Part shown: one piece after another, positions 17,504 to 26,665 of the stretch
Layout of the letters: each line of letters begins with the position of its first letter
Position numbering within the stretch: the stretch's first letter is position 1
DNA from: G963668345 sp965226215
Lineage (GTDB): Bacteria > Acidobacteriota > Terriglobia > Bryobacterales > UBA6623
Length of the DNA stretch: 64,000 nt
NCBI GenBank assembly: GCA_965226215.1
Contig: CBDDCH010000002.1
Coordinates: forward strand, 3,844,001-3,908,000
Reading direction: 5' to 3'
Program-made: the position numbers and the translations under genes
Notes under the pieces: generated by a model
Databases searched by the model: none
What the model was told of the DNA's origin: nothing
The model's input: the letters and a program-made list of their open reading frames with translations, nothing else

Positions 17504-19435
17504 TCAGCGTGATCGGCCGAGCGCTTCCAGGTAGGAATTGATCCGCTCCGTGTAGGTACGAATCTTGCCCTCTTGCTCGTAGCGCTTTCGTGCAACCGCT
17601 TTGTAGATCTCGAAAGCTTCGGTCTGCTTGGCCTTGAGCTCGTTGGCGTGAAGCTGTTCTCGTTCTTCCTCAAAACCACTCATGTCTGCTTCACGCTGCT
17701 CCTGCACTCGATAGACGACCCAGTCCGCGCCGGCCCGGAGGGGACCTTCGATGGTTCCCGGTTGCGCCCGAAACGCCTCAGCGCCAAGAATCCCGGCGCT
17801 GCCAAGATCGGGGATAGAGTCGCGCCTGGTTACGAAGTCGCTCTTTCGGGTACGCAGCCGATATCGATTAGCGACCCTGCGGAGATTGCCGTTCGCTTCT
17901 CGGGCTTCGGCGGCAACGGCTTCGGCTCGCTCCTCGGCCAACCGGCGGGATTCGTCGCGGATGAAGCTGCTTACGACCTCTTCTTTGACCTCGTCGAATG
18001 CAAGGTCGCGGGGGGGCAGCACCTCCGTGACCACGACGATCGTCGTCACATCACTGTCGTCGGTCGAGGAAAACACTTCCCCATCAGCCGCTTGGAAGAT
18101 CGCACTCAGCAAGTTTTGAGAGCTGGAAAGCTCGGCCGGGGGCTGAGCCCGGCTGAACTTTTCAAAAGTGGCCACGGGAATGGTCAACTCGCGGCCGGCG
18201 GCTTCGAGATCTTTACCGTGCTTCCTGGCAACAGCGAGGGCCTCGTCGGTGAACTTCGCGCGGTTCAAGTAGTTCTGTTCCCCGAGAAGCTCGGCGCGGA
18301 TCTCTTCCTTGACCTCTTCGAAGCTCTGAATTTGGGCGTTTTGCCGCTCGTGAACCTTGATGATGTGGAATCCGTATTCGGTCTTGATCACGTCACTGAT
18401 CTGGCCTTGTTCGAGCAAAAAGGCCTGCTTCTCGAAGTCGGGTACCATCTGGCCGCGAGTCACCCAGCCCAGATCACCGCCCTTGTCGGCCGTGCCTGGG
18501 TCTTCGGAGTACCGTCGCGCGCGGGCTGCGAAATCCGCCCCGGCCCGGACCTCCTCCAGTACCTTGGCCGCCTCTGTCTCCGATTCTTTTAACTCCTCTT
18601 CGGTCTCGCCTTCTGTCATGAACAAAATGTGGCTGGCCCGGATGCGGTCCGGAACTTCGAACCGATCGCGATTCTGTGCGTAGTATCCGCGAAGCGCGCG
18701 GTCATCGATTTCAGCACCAGGCATTTGGCTGTCGTCGATTTTCATCAGCTTGATGGAGCGCATGGGTTGCGTTCGGTAGCGCGGTTTGTTGGCCTCGAAA
18801 TGCTCCCGCAGTTGTTGTTCCGTCGGTTCGACCTGCGACTCGAATTCGCTGCCGGAGACTTTGATGAACTCGAACTTGGCTTTCTCGTTGGCTCGCCTAT
18901 AAACGTCCCGGAGTTCGTCGTCGGTGACGAAGACGTTGTCCGTCAGCATTCTCTTGAGACGAACATCAATGATCAGACTGCGACGAAGCTGCTCCTCGTA
19001 CATGGGAACCGACAACTGGAAACGTTGCCGCACAAAAGCTTCGTATTGTTGCTGGCCGATGAACACACCGCCTGGGGAAAGCTGGCGCTTGATCCAGGCC
19101 GCGAGCTCCTCGTCGTCGGGAGCGAGACCAAGCGCGTCGGCTTCTTCGAGCAACACCATGTCGCCGATCAGATTCCTGACCACGCCCTGAGCAAGGAATC
19201 TCAGTGACTGGGCATCCAGTCGGTCGTTGCGCAGATAGGTCCGCATCTGGTACTGCACGTCCGTGAAGGTTACCGGGTGGTCCCCGACTTCGGCGAAAAC
19301 TCCCTGCTCGACGGCCGTTGGATTACTCATCAGTCCGGGGATCAATGTGATCACCAACGAGGCCGCAACGACAAGCAGAATGGCACCCAGAAAGATGCGA
19401 ACCGTCTGCTTTCGGCTTCGGAAAAGGTCGAACAT
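17504..19435 (-). CDS. PpiD/SurA-like peptidyl-prolyl isomerase and chaperone
   Basis: The 643-residue protein begins with a cytoplasmic tail and one membrane span (about residues 13-35), then a SurA_N-like helical domain, a parvulin domain (about residues 255-370) starting RIRASHILFMTEGE and including GGDLGWVTRGQMVPDFEKQAF and GFHIIKVHE, then a second, more divergent region. This matches PpiD, an inner-membrane anchored periplasmic folding factor for outer-membrane or secreted proteins. It is divergent from the TrmJ-like gene. Catalytic competence of the parvulin domain looks plausible but is untested. Confidence 0.9.
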   Translation of the reverse strand: MFDLFRSRKQTVRIFLGAILLVVAASLVITLIPGLMSNPTAVEQGVFAEVGDHPVTFTDVQYQMRTYLRNDRLDAQSLRFLAQGVVRNLIGDMVLLEEADALGLAPDDEELAAWIKRQLSPGGVFIGQQQYEAFVRQRFQLSVPMYEEQLRRSLIIDVRLKRMLTDNVFVTDDELRDVYRRANEKAKFEFIKVSGSEFESQVEPTEQQLREHFEANKPRYRTQPMRSIKLMKIDDSQMPGAEIDDRALRGYYAQNRDRFEVPDRIRASHILFMTEGETEEELKESETEAAKVLEEVRAGADFAARARRYSEDPGTADKGGDLGWVTRGQMVPDFEKQAFLLEQGQISDVIKTEYGFHIIKVHERQNAQIQSFEEVKEEIRAELLGEQNYLNRAKFTDEALAVARKHGKDLEAAGRELTIPVATFEKFSRAQPPAELSSSQNLLSAIFQAADGEVFSSTDDSDVTTIVVVTEVLPPRDLAFDEVKEEVVSSFIRDESRRLAEERAEAVAAEAREANGNLRRVANRYRLRTRKSDFVTRRDSIPDLGSAGILGAEAFRAQPGTIEGPLRAGADWVVYRVQEQREADMSGFEEEREQLHANELKAKQTEAFEIYKAVARKRYEQEGKIRTYTERINSYLEALGRSR

Positions 19436-19530
19436 GTCAGAATCATTATACTATTGGGGTCGAGACGCTCTCGCCCCACTCGCTGTCGGTTCCGAGTCGC
19501 GAGCAAGGTCCAACCGGCCACCGGCGCGGC

Positions 19531-20250
19531 ATGCCCTGGCAAGATAATCTCCGCGTTGTCCTCGTCCGCTCCCGCAACTCATTGAACATCGGCGCGGCGG
19601 CCCGCGCCATGTTCAACTTTGGATTCTCAAAGCTGTGGCTGGTTGAGCCCTATGAGCTGGCCTTCCGGAAGGCGCGCTCCGCCGCCGGAGCGGGTGAGGT
19701 ACTGGAGTCGGCCCGACTTGCATCGGGCCTCGAAGAAGCGCTGGGGGAGGCATCTCTGATCGTCGGAGTTTCCGGCACGGAGGGGCGCACCCAGCGGCAC
19801 GTCCGCAGACAGTTGCCGGAGGGCGCTCTGGCCATCCGAACTCACCTCGCCAGGCGGCCCGCAGCGTTGGTGTTCGGTTCCGAGAAATTCGGCCTAGGGA
19901 ACGAAGACCTCAGCTACTGTGACTGGGTCTTGACGATTCCCACAGACGAGCAGTGCCCTTCGATGAACCTAGGGCAGGCAGTCGCTGTCTGTGGCTACGA
20001 GATCGCTCGCCGCGCTAAGTCGGTTCCTTCCCTGAAGACGCCGGCGACCGTGAGCGCCGAACAACGGGACCGCATCAGCAGGAAACTATCTGCGGTCCTC
20101 GAAAGGAGCGGGTTTATCTTTCCTGACAGCCGCCAATCGCAACGAATGAAGATCCGCCGTTTCGTCAACCGGCTGCGGTTGGCTCCCGAGGACGGACGGA
20201 TGCTCCAGGGCATGCTGCGCCAAATCCAATGGAAATTGGGCCAGCGCTGA
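19531..20250 (+). CDS. trmJ: TrmJ/SpoU-type tRNA 2'-O-methyltransferase
   Basis: The 239-residue protein has all three SPOUT (SpoU) motifs: SLNIGAAARAMFNFGF (motif 1), LVFGSEKFGLGNEDL (motif 2) and IPTDEQCPSMNLGQAVAVCGYE (motif 3), the last forming the trefoil knot that binds SAM. The size and motif spellings fit TrmJ, which methylates the 2'-OH of position 32 in tRNA; other SpoU members are possible. The start at 19531 is the first in-frame ATG. Confidence 0.88.
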   Translation: MPWQDNLRVVLVRSRNSLNIGAAARAMFNFGFSKLWLVEPYELAFRKARSAAGAGEVLESARLASGLEEALGEASLIVGVSGTEGRTQRHVRRQLPEGALAIRTHLARRPAALVFGSEKFGLGNEDLSYCDWVLTIPTDEQCPSMNLGQAVAVCGYEIARRAKSVPSLKTPATVSAEQRDRISRKLSAVLERSGFIFPDSRQSQRMKIRRFVNRLRLAPEDGRMLQGMLRQIQWKLGQR

Positions 20251-20383
20251 CGGCAGGCAAGTCGCCTCCTCGAGCAACGTGATAAGTCGAATGAGTCGGG
20301 ATCGCAGCCCGGGTTGCGGCCCCTAGTCCGCTTTTCTCACGAAGGTTTAGATAGCCCTCGTTGAACAAGACGTTCATTTATAG

Positions 20384-20405
20384 GGGCGGACCACCGTGTC
20401 CGCCC
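20384..20405. repeat. GTAG-type palindromic repeat
   Basis: TAGGGGCGGAC ... GTCCGCCC forms an 8-bp stem with a six-base loop. It begins with TAGG like the other REP-like palindromes of this window. Confidence 0.5.
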
Positions 20406-20463
20406 GTCGGAGACCGTTCACTGAACAGTAACAGCCGTGGCCCTGGTGAGAAATCGGCCTCTG

Positions 20464-20518
20464 GACGTGGCGTACGCATTCTTGCGTGCCGTGTCGCCAT
20501 TCGTGGCGACATCACGTC
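20464..20518. repeat. twin-hairpin repeat, copy 1
   Basis: GTGGC precedes hairpin 1 (GTACGCA/TGCGTGC, one G-T pair, loop TTCT), then CG, then hairpin 2 (TGTCGCCA/TGGCGACA, loop TTCG). An outer stem GACGTG (20464-20469)/CACGTC (20513-20518) closes a three-way junction. Confidence 0.7.
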
Positions 20519-20865
20519 GGACCACCATGTTCACACCGCGTCCTAATCGATCAAGCGACCAAACCTCGCAAAAACCTATCTGGGGAGGCACAGCGGCCTG
20601 GCCCCTACAGTTTTGTCGTAGGAAAAGCGGACTAAGAAATCAGCAGTGCGCCCGGCCGAAAGGCTGTTCGCTGGAAGCCTATTGCACTTCTCCCAGCTAC
20701 AAATTCTCGAGGGCCATATTTACCGACGCAGCTGCGCTGATATCCTATACTTGTTTGCTCCTTGGTTAAGACTGGCGAGCATCCGATCCCAACGTCGAGT
20801 TTCTCAGCCCCCCTTACTGTTGAAGTCGATTGAAATTGGAAGAGTCGGTATAGGCGTTTTCCCGA

Positions 20866-22020
20866 ATGATCATCGCCGTTCTGAAAGAGAAGTTCCCCAA
20901 CGAAAAACGCGTCGCCTTGATTCCGTGGCACGTCTCAGCTTTGGCCGAGACAGGCGCCGACGTCGTTGTGGAGAGCGGCGCGGGCAGTCAGGCTCTCCAC
21001 GAGGACGAGGAATTCGCGTCGCAGGGAGCTCGGATCGAAAGCGATCGGCAGCGCCTTCTCTCAGAAGCCGACGTGCTGCTCGTCGTACGAGGTCCCGGAT
21101 CGGATCCGGACTTCGCCGCAGCCGACCTAGACGTCTTGCGCGCCGGCACAGCGCTCGTCGGTTTCTTGGAGCCGCTGGCCGCTCCCGAAATCATGCAGTC
21201 GCTCGCCGAGCGTCGTTTAGCTGTCTTCTCGATGGAATTGATGCCCCGAATCACGCGAGCGCAGAGCATGGATGCGCTGAGCTCGATGGCGACGATTGCG
21301 GGATACAAGGCAGTCCTGCTGGCAGCCCAGCACTCGCCCAGAATGTTTCCCCTGATGATGACTGCCGCGGGCACGCTGACGCCGGCCCGGCTGCTGGTGC
21401 TGGGAGCCGGCGTTGCCGGATTGCAGGCCATCGCCACAGCCCGCAGGCTGGGCGCTGTCGTGGAGGCGTACGACGTTCGCCCGGCGGTGAAGGATCAGGT
21501 GCAGAGTTTGGGCGCCCGATTTGTCGAGTTGGATTTGGACGCCGGCGACGCCGAGACCAGCGGAGGGTACGCCGCCGCGCAGTCGGAAGAGTTTTACCGC
21601 CGGCAACGCGAACTCCTCGCTGAACACCTAAGCGAGTCCGACGTGGTCATCACGACCGCCGCCGTGCCCGGCAAACAGGCGCCGATACTAATATCCGAGG
21701 AAATGTTCACTCGTCTACGTCCGGGTTCAGTGATCATCGACTTGGCCGCTGAAAAGGGTGGCAACTGTGCCCTAACCGAAGCCGGGAAGCGGGTCGTTCG
21801 AAACGGCGTAACCGTCATCGGGCCGACCAATCTGCCGTCGGAGGTCCCTGTTCACGCGAGCCAGATGTTTTCGAAAAACGTGTCTGCGTTTCTTGGCGAA
21901 ATACTAAAGGACGGCAGTCTGCATCTCGATCTCGAGGACGAAATCGTGAGGGGTACTTTAGTCGCGCGGGAAGGCCGCCTCGTGCACCCTGCCGTGATCG
22001 AGGCTCTGAAGGGAGATTAG
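20866..22020 (+). CDS. pntAA: NAD(P) transhydrogenase subunit alpha, part 1 (domain I)
   Basis: This 384-residue soluble subunit starts MIIAVLKEKFPNEKRVALIP and contains the NAD-binding Rossmann segment LVLGAGVAGLQAIATARRLGAVVEAYDVR, plus PLMMTAAGTL and the GGYA segment that precedes the mobile loop. It binds NAD(H) in domain I of the proton-translocating transhydrogenase, which drives NADPH formation with the proton gradient. Split alpha (PntAA plus PntAB) is common outside enterobacteria. Its stop is five bases from pntAB, in a tight operon. Confidence 0.95.
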   Translation: MIIAVLKEKFPNEKRVALIPWHVSALAETGADVVVESGAGSQALHEDEEFASQGARIESDRQRLLSEADVLLVVRGPGSDPDFAAADLDVLRAGTALVGFLEPLAAPEIMQSLAERRLAVFSMELMPRITRAQSMDALSSMATIAGYKAVLLAAQHSPRMFPLMMTAAGTLTPARLLVLGAGVAGLQAIATARRLGAVVEAYDVRPAVKDQVQSLGARFVELDLDAGDAETSGGYAAAQSEEFYRRQRELLAEHLSESDVVITTAAVPGKQAPILISEEMFTRLRPGSVIIDLAAEKGGNCALTEAGKRVVRNGVTVIGPTNLPSEVPVHASQMFSKNVSAFLGEILKDGSLHLDLEDEIVRGTLVAREGRLVHPAVIEALKGD

Positions 22021-22025
22021 CGAAA

Positions 22026-22310
22026 GTGGAAGCGTTTCTTGTTTCGGTGACGATTCTTGTGCTGGCCGTGTTTGTCGGTTTCGAAGTGATCACGAAAGTC
22101 CCGCCGACGCTGCACACCCCATTGATGTCGGGCGCTAACGCCATTTCGGGAATCACTCTGGTGGGCGCCATGATCTCGGCCGGCGCCGACCACGCCACGT
22201 TGGCTACGGTTCTCGGCGTGGGGGCCGTGGTATTGGCGACGGTCAACGTCGTGGGCGGATTTCTGGTCACGCACCGCATGCTCTCCATGTTTAAGCGTAA
22301 AGAGCGATAG
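22026..22310 (+). CDS. pntAB: NAD(P) transhydrogenase subunit alpha, part 2 (membrane domain)
   Basis: The 94-residue protein starts at GTG 22026 and has three or four hydrophobic helices with KVPPTLHTPLMSGANAISG, the conserved loop of transhydrogenase domain II, and LGVGAVVLATVNVVGGFLVT near the C-terminus. It forms part of the proton channel with PntB. Spacing of five bases on both sides places it in the pnt operon. Confidence 0.95.
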   Translation: MEAFLVSVTILVLAVFVGFEVITKVPPTLHTPLMSGANAISGITLVGAMISAGADHATLATVLGVGAVVLATVNVVGGFLVTHRMLSMFKRKER

Positions 22311-22315
22311 TTTAC

Positions 22316-23695
22316 GTGCAATCGAATCTCATCAATCTCGCCTACCTGCTGGCGTCGGTGCTGTTCATCGTCGGGCTCAAGGGTCTCAGCTCGCCGCGCA
22401 CCGCGCGACGGGGAAACCTGACGAGCTCGTGCGGCATGCTGATTGCGGTGCTGGCGACCCTCGTCGACCGGCAGATCGTCAGCTTCGAGTGGATCGTGGC
22501 CGGGGTCGTGGTTGGATCGCTGATCGGCGTGGTTTCGGCCCTAAAGGTACCGATCACCGCCATGCCTCAGCTTGTAGCGCTGTTCAACGGCTTCGGCGGC
22601 GCGGCCTCGGCGTTGGTAGCCGCTACCGCCGTGGCGGATCCGGGAACGCTGCAGGGCGTGCCTCCCGCTCAACTTTATGGCGCCGGCTCCGCCAGCTTGC
22701 TGATCGGCACGGCGACTTTTACCGGGAGCTTCGTCGCCTGGGCCAAGCTGCAAGAGGTTTACGGCGGGCAACCTCGAGGGGCCGCTGTCAGGGTTGGCAA
22801 TAAGTTGTCGCTCGCGGCATCCGTGCTGCTGGCCGGATACTTCCTCTATGACCCCGCCCAGATGTGGGCTTTTTGGGCGCTGGCGGCGACTGCCTCACTC
22901 TATGGTCTGCTGCTGACGGTTCCGATTGGCGGCGCTGACATGCCGGTCGTCATCGCCTTACTAAACTCTTGGTCCGGCATGGCGGCGGCGGCCACCGGGT
23001 TCGCGTTGAGCAATAACGTCCTGATCATCAGCGGATCCCTGGTAGGCGCGTCTGGTTTGTTCTTGACTCGCGTGATGTGCGACGCCATGAACCGCTCCCT
23101 CGCTGACGTGCTGTCGGGAGATCTCGGCGCGACGGCCGTCACCCAGGGCGATGAAATCTATCAAGGCCGGGTGAAGCGAACGTCGCCGGAAGAAGCGGCG
23201 CTGATTTTCGAGACGGCACGGGTGGTGGCCATCGTGCCCGGCTATGGAATGGCGGTTGCACAGGCGCAGCACGCCGTGCGGGACTTCGCCAACGTGCTCC
23301 AAAGTCGCGGAGTCGAGGTGCGCTATGGGATCCACGCGGTCGCGGGCCGCATGCCCGGCCACATGAACGTTCTGCTGGCCGAAGCGGACGTACCCTACGA
23401 CGAACTCTACGACATGGATCAGATCAATCCTACTTTTAGCGAGACAGACGTTGTGCTCGTCATTGGCGCCAACGACGTCGTCAACCCAGCCGCCCGCGAC
23501 GATCCTTCGAGTCCCATTGCCGGCATGCCGATACTCGACGTCGACAAGGCGCAAACGGTGATGGTGATTAAGCGCAGCCTGAGTCCGGGCTTTGCCGGCA
23601 TTCCGAATGAGTTGTTCATGGCTCCCAATACCGTGATGCTGTTCGGCGACGGAAAGGCGATGATGCGGGAGCTAGTAGCGGCGATGAAGGAGTGA
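22316..23695 (+). CDS. pntB: NAD(P) transhydrogenase subunit beta
   Basis: Starting at GTG 22316, the 459-residue protein has about eight or nine membrane helices in the first 270 residues, followed by the soluble NADP(H)-binding domain III with VAIVPGYGMAVAQAQHAVRDF, RYGIHAVAGRMPGHMNVLLAEA, DVVLVIGANDVVNPAA and RSLSPGFAGIPNELF. These are canonical PntB motifs. It completes the enzyme with the two preceding genes. All three genes are intact, so a functional membrane transhydrogenase is expected. Confidence 0.96.
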   Translation: MQSNLINLAYLLASVLFIVGLKGLSSPRTARRGNLTSSCGMLIAVLATLVDRQIVSFEWIVAGVVVGSLIGVVSALKVPITAMPQLVALFNGFGGAASALVAATAVADPGTLQGVPPAQLYGAGSASLLIGTATFTGSFVAWAKLQEVYGGQPRGAAVRVGNKLSLAASVLLAGYFLYDPAQMWAFWALAATASLYGLLLTVPIGGADMPVVIALLNSWSGMAAAATGFALSNNVLIISGSLVGASGLFLTRVMCDAMNRSLADVLSGDLGATAVTQGDEIYQGRVKRTSPEEAALIFETARVVAIVPGYGMAVAQAQHAVRDFANVLQSRGVEVRYGIHAVAGRMPGHMNVLLAEADVPYDELYDMDQINPTFSETDVVLVIGANDVVNPAARDDPSSPIAGMPILDVDKAQTVMVIKRSLSPGFAGIPNELFMAPNTVMLFGDGKAMMRELVAAMKE

Positions 23696-23788
23696 GCTAT
23701 TGAGTTTCCCAAAATATAGTGACACGCTCGGCCTTCAGCAGAGCAGCGCGCATTCCCAAGGCGGATCAACGATCCCGTTTGTTTGTAC

Positions 23789-23808
23789 GGGCGCGACATG
23801 TCGCGCCC
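23789..23808. repeat. 20-bp CATG-centred perfect palindrome
   Basis: GGGCGCGACATGTCGCGCCC is a perfect palindrome preceded by GTAC. It has the same length and CATG centre as the palindromes near 55.6 and 58.6 kb, but with different paired bases. Confidence 0.65.
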
Positions 23809-23829
23809 TTTCCACCATCGCGAGTTTCC

Positions 23830-23881
23830 GACGTGGCGCACGCTTTCAGCGTGCTGTGTCGGGCTTTCGAGCCCGACATTT
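23830..23881. repeat. twin-hairpin repeat, copy 2
   Basis: GACGTGGC, then hairpin 1 (GCACGC/GCGTGC, loop TTTCA), linker TG, then hairpin 2 (TGTCGGGCT/AGCCCGACA, loop TTCG). Same order as copy 1 with different arm bases. The 270-bp gap after pntB holds nothing else recognisable. Confidence 0.7.
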
Positions 23882-23965
23882 CCGAATCTATAGTGAACTC
23901 GTCTCGACGACAGTCTACTTGGGGCTTACTCGAAGCGGCGGCTCGACTAGGCGAAAGACTCCCCC

Positions 23966-25612
23966 TTATGGAAGGATATCGTTCCACCTCCCCAGATCAC
24001 CCGCAACACTCTTGAGCAACCGGAGTCGCCTGTTGAGGTCGGTCAGGAGATCCGCTGACCGGTCACCGTAAAGCACGTTGACGGCGCCGGTGTTCTCCAC
24101 TCCCGCTAAGTCTTCGAAGGGGACTGCAATAGCTAGGTCGCTGAAACTATCCAAGTCGAAATCGCCCGCGGCCAGGACCAGACCGAATTGGTCGCCCTCT
24201 TCCGCACCCTCCAGAATATCGGTATCGTCCTGAGTCCAAACCTGGCTAGTGTCGGCGCTGAGTCCCCCAGATCTTCCATGAAGTACATGGACGGCGCCGG
24301 CGTCGGTGATCACTCCAACGTCGTCACGGCTGACTCCGATGGCAAGGTCGTCGAAACCGTCGTTATCGAAGTCGCCAATGGTCAGACTTTCCCCGAACAT
24401 GTCATTCTCTTCCGCAATCCCGGCAATTCCTGGTGTTTCCTGGCTGAAAACTTGGTTGCCCACCGAGGACAGGCCGCCGGCGGCGCCATAGATGACATTG
24501 ATCACTCCCGCGGCGTCTCCCCCAAGAAGATCTTCGCGCGCCACGCCGACGGCCAAATCGGAGAAGCCGTCGTTGTTGAAATCGCCGCCGGCAAGAGACC
24601 ACCCGAAGTTGTCACCAGCATCGGCGTTGCCAACGATGTCCATGGAGTTTTGACTCCAGGCTTGGTTGCCCGCCGCCGCTAGCCCCTCGTCACCGCCGTA
24701 GATCACATTCACCAACCCGGCATCCCTGATGCCGCCGAGGTTTTCCAGACGCGCACCGATGGCCAGGTCGTGATAACCGTCGTTGTCGAAGTCCCCGCCG
24801 GCAAGCGACCAACCGAAGTCGTCCGACACCTCCGCGTTGTCCTCGATGCCAGCCGTGTCCTGATGCCAGAACTGGTTGCCCTCAACGACAATCCCATCGG
24901 CCGAGCCATAGAGGACACTCACGGCTCCGGCATCCTCCTCGCTTTTGATATCTTCCGAGCGTACGCCGATGGCTAGGTCGGCATACCCGTCGTGGTTGAA
25001 GTCGCCTGATGCTAACGACCAGCCAAACAGATCGCCCTCTTCAGCAGCGTCCTCAACGCCGGCAACATCCTGCGTCCAGAGGCTATCGCCGACGTTGCTC
25101 AGACCCCCGGGGGCGCCATAGATCACGTTGACCGCACCGGCATTCATTCGCGACCCCACGTCCTCGCCAGGCGACCCAATGGCCAGATCGTCGTAACCGT
25201 CCCCGTTATAGTCGCCGGTGACAATCGAGGAGCCGAAGAGATCTCCATCCTCGGGACTCCCAACGATTCCGGATGTGCCCTGACTCCAGCGCTGGTTGCC
25301 ATTAGCGGAAAGCCCCCCTTCGGCGCCGTAAATCACGTTAACGGTCCCTGCATCGACGATTGATCTGATGTCCTCCCGTGGGACCCCGATGGCGAGATCG
25401 GCGTAACCATCGTTGTTGAAGTCACCAGTCGCAACGGCGCTGCCAAACTGGTCGAACTCCTCATTCGTACCAACGAGAGTTGAGCTGTCTTGATGCCAGA
25501 GCTGGCTTCCCGCCGAGGAAAGCTGGGCCTGGGCGGGCGTGGGGAGCAGACTCACGAAGGCGACCGCTATCGGCAAGTAGCCGCAACCGAGGAGTAGTCG
25601 TTTACTGTTCAT
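23966..25612 (-). CDS. secreted FG-GAP (integrin alpha-like) repeat protein
   Basis: A signal peptide (MNSKRLLLGCGYLPIAVAF...TPAQA) precedes seven copies of a ~62-residue repeat with the Ca2+-binding loop pattern GDFNNDGYADLAIG, as in GDYNGDGYDDLAIG, GDFNHDGYADLAIG and GDFDNDGFDDLAIG; the seventh is degenerate (GDFDLDSFSDLAIA). Each repeat also has a VNVIYG strand. Seven such blades form an integrin-alpha beta-propeller. Such bacterial proteins are extracellular or surface proteins with adhesive or unknown roles. It lies just behind the frameshifted secreted protein gene. Confidence 0.92.
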   Translation of the reverse strand: MNSKRLLLGCGYLPIAVAFVSLLPTPAQAQLSSAGSQLWHQDSSTLVGTNEEFDQFGSAVATGDFNNDGYADLAIGVPREDIRSIVDAGTVNVIYGAEGGLSANGNQRWSQGTSGIVGSPEDGDLFGSSIVTGDYNGDGYDDLAIGSPGEDVGSRMNAGAVNVIYGAPGGLSNVGDSLWTQDVAGVEDAAEEGDLFGWSLASGDFNHDGYADLAIGVRSEDIKSEEDAGAVSVLYGSADGIVVEGNQFWHQDTAGIEDNAEVSDDFGWSLAGGDFDNDGYHDLAIGARLENLGGIRDAGLVNVIYGGDEGLAAAGNQAWSQNSMDIVGNADAGDNFGWSLAGGDFNNDGFSDLAVGVAREDLLGGDAAGVINVIYGAAGGLSSVGNQVFSQETPGIAGIAEENDMFGESLTIGDFDNDGFDDLAIGVSRDDVGVITDAGAVHVLHGRSGGLSADTSQVWTQDDTDILEGAEEGDQFGLVLAAGDFDLDSFSDLAIAVPFEDLAGVENTGAVNVLYGDRSADLLTDLNRRLRLLKSVAGDLGRWNDILP

Positions 25613-25665
25613 TGCATTCCCTCGCGCCCCGTTGGAACCTCCTTACTGCCAACGCCCGGTCAAAT

Positions 25666-26431
25666 CTAGTCGGGGACCTCCCCGTAGACCGGCTGCGTCA
25701 CAAACGCTCCGTCATCTTGGGCGGTTATGCCAAATCCCGCGAGACCGATCGAGGAGCCCTGCACCTCCAGCACACCGTCGATGCCCGCCGTACAGGGAAG
25801 TCTGTCATGGATAACGAAGGCCACGTGCTCACCGGCTCCGAATGACTGAGTATCGTTTGCACAGGTCGATTCCGTTCTTGCTCCTAGCGCTGAACGTCAC
25901 ATCCTGGGCAAGCAGGGAGACCACGGCAAGAGAACCCGTGAATCCGCCGGCGTTGAGAAACGGCACGAAGAATCGGTCGTGCAACACCGTCGACAACGGA
26001 ACGAACGACTGAAATAGCGGCCGCCCCGGCACAATCTGATTGAATGCAGTACTGACGGCGACGGCGTTCTCGGGAATGCTTTCCACCAGGGCGTACCCGA
26101 TCCGCACGGGACCGGAAGAAGAAGTGACCGCGAACCCGATCCCGCCCCCTGTAATCGTGTCGGTGAGCACGTTGTTCGTTAACGCCACCCCGTTCTGCTC
26201 GTAGGGAATCATCATCGGGTCGCCCGAGCCATCGAAGAACGATAGCTGAACGCTCGCCGCCCGGTCGGTGAAGTTTACGAACTGGAACGACATGAAAAAG
26301 GCATCACCGCCGGTCGCAACTTGCGGGACCACTTGATCGCCAGGTAAAACAAAGGCGTCCCTGCGCGTCTGCCCGGAGAGTGCAGCCGCGAGGCTCAGGA
26401 CACAAATCAGCATGCTCGTTAGGTTTCTCAT
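25666..26431 (-). pseudogene. secreted hypothetical protein with a frameshift near its C-terminus
   Basis: The frame from ATG 26431 encodes a signal peptide (MRNLTSMLICVLSLAAALSG) and a beta-rich domain, then stops at 25829 after LCKRYSVIRSR. In the next frame, sense resumes from about 25856 and ends in TAG at 25666-25668, reading QSFGAGEHVAFVIHDRLP, VLEVQGSS and FVTQPVYGEVPD. The switch is at an A-run (25856-25858, TTT on the plus strand), where one extra base would explain it. It is a true frameshift, a sequencing error, or much less likely programmed slippage. Function unknown; probably exported. Confidence 0.72.
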
Positions 26432-26665
26432 GCCATACCCCTTCGTGCGGAATCCGTGATTCGGCCTTGTCGTGTGCCCATAGTCTAGCCGCTGCCACCC
26501 GCGGACAACAAGGCCTGAGCGCGATCAAGCCTTCATGCCGGCCGCGAAGGTTTCCGCCAGGACACGGAGACCGGCCAAAATGCTTTCCGCAAAGGCTCCC
26601 GGTACTCGGGACAAGTTTCTGACGTGTTGCAGGGCCGGAAGAAAGAGGGCCTCGCAACCGCTGTC

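Larger units (their letters stand above)
20251..20865. other. repeat-rich gap ahead of the transhydrogenase operon
   Basis: No gene is supported. It holds a GTAG-type hairpin (20384-20405), a twin-hairpin repeat (20464-20518) and the loose CTTTTCTCAC/GTGAGAAA pair. TATACT at about 20750 could be the -10 of a promoter for the pnt genes, but it is about 115 bp from the start. Confidence 0.5.

Noticed and set aside
23966..25612. DNA-level periodicity that could suggest a repeat array or CRISPR
   Set aside because: The ~190-bp periodicity is protein-level FG-GAP repeats in a single intact gene; no identical spacers or short direct repeats.
25666..26431. Programmed frameshifting as the explanation for the frame switch
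   Set aside because: The run is only three bases with no slippery heptamer or downstream structure evident; simple indel is more likely.
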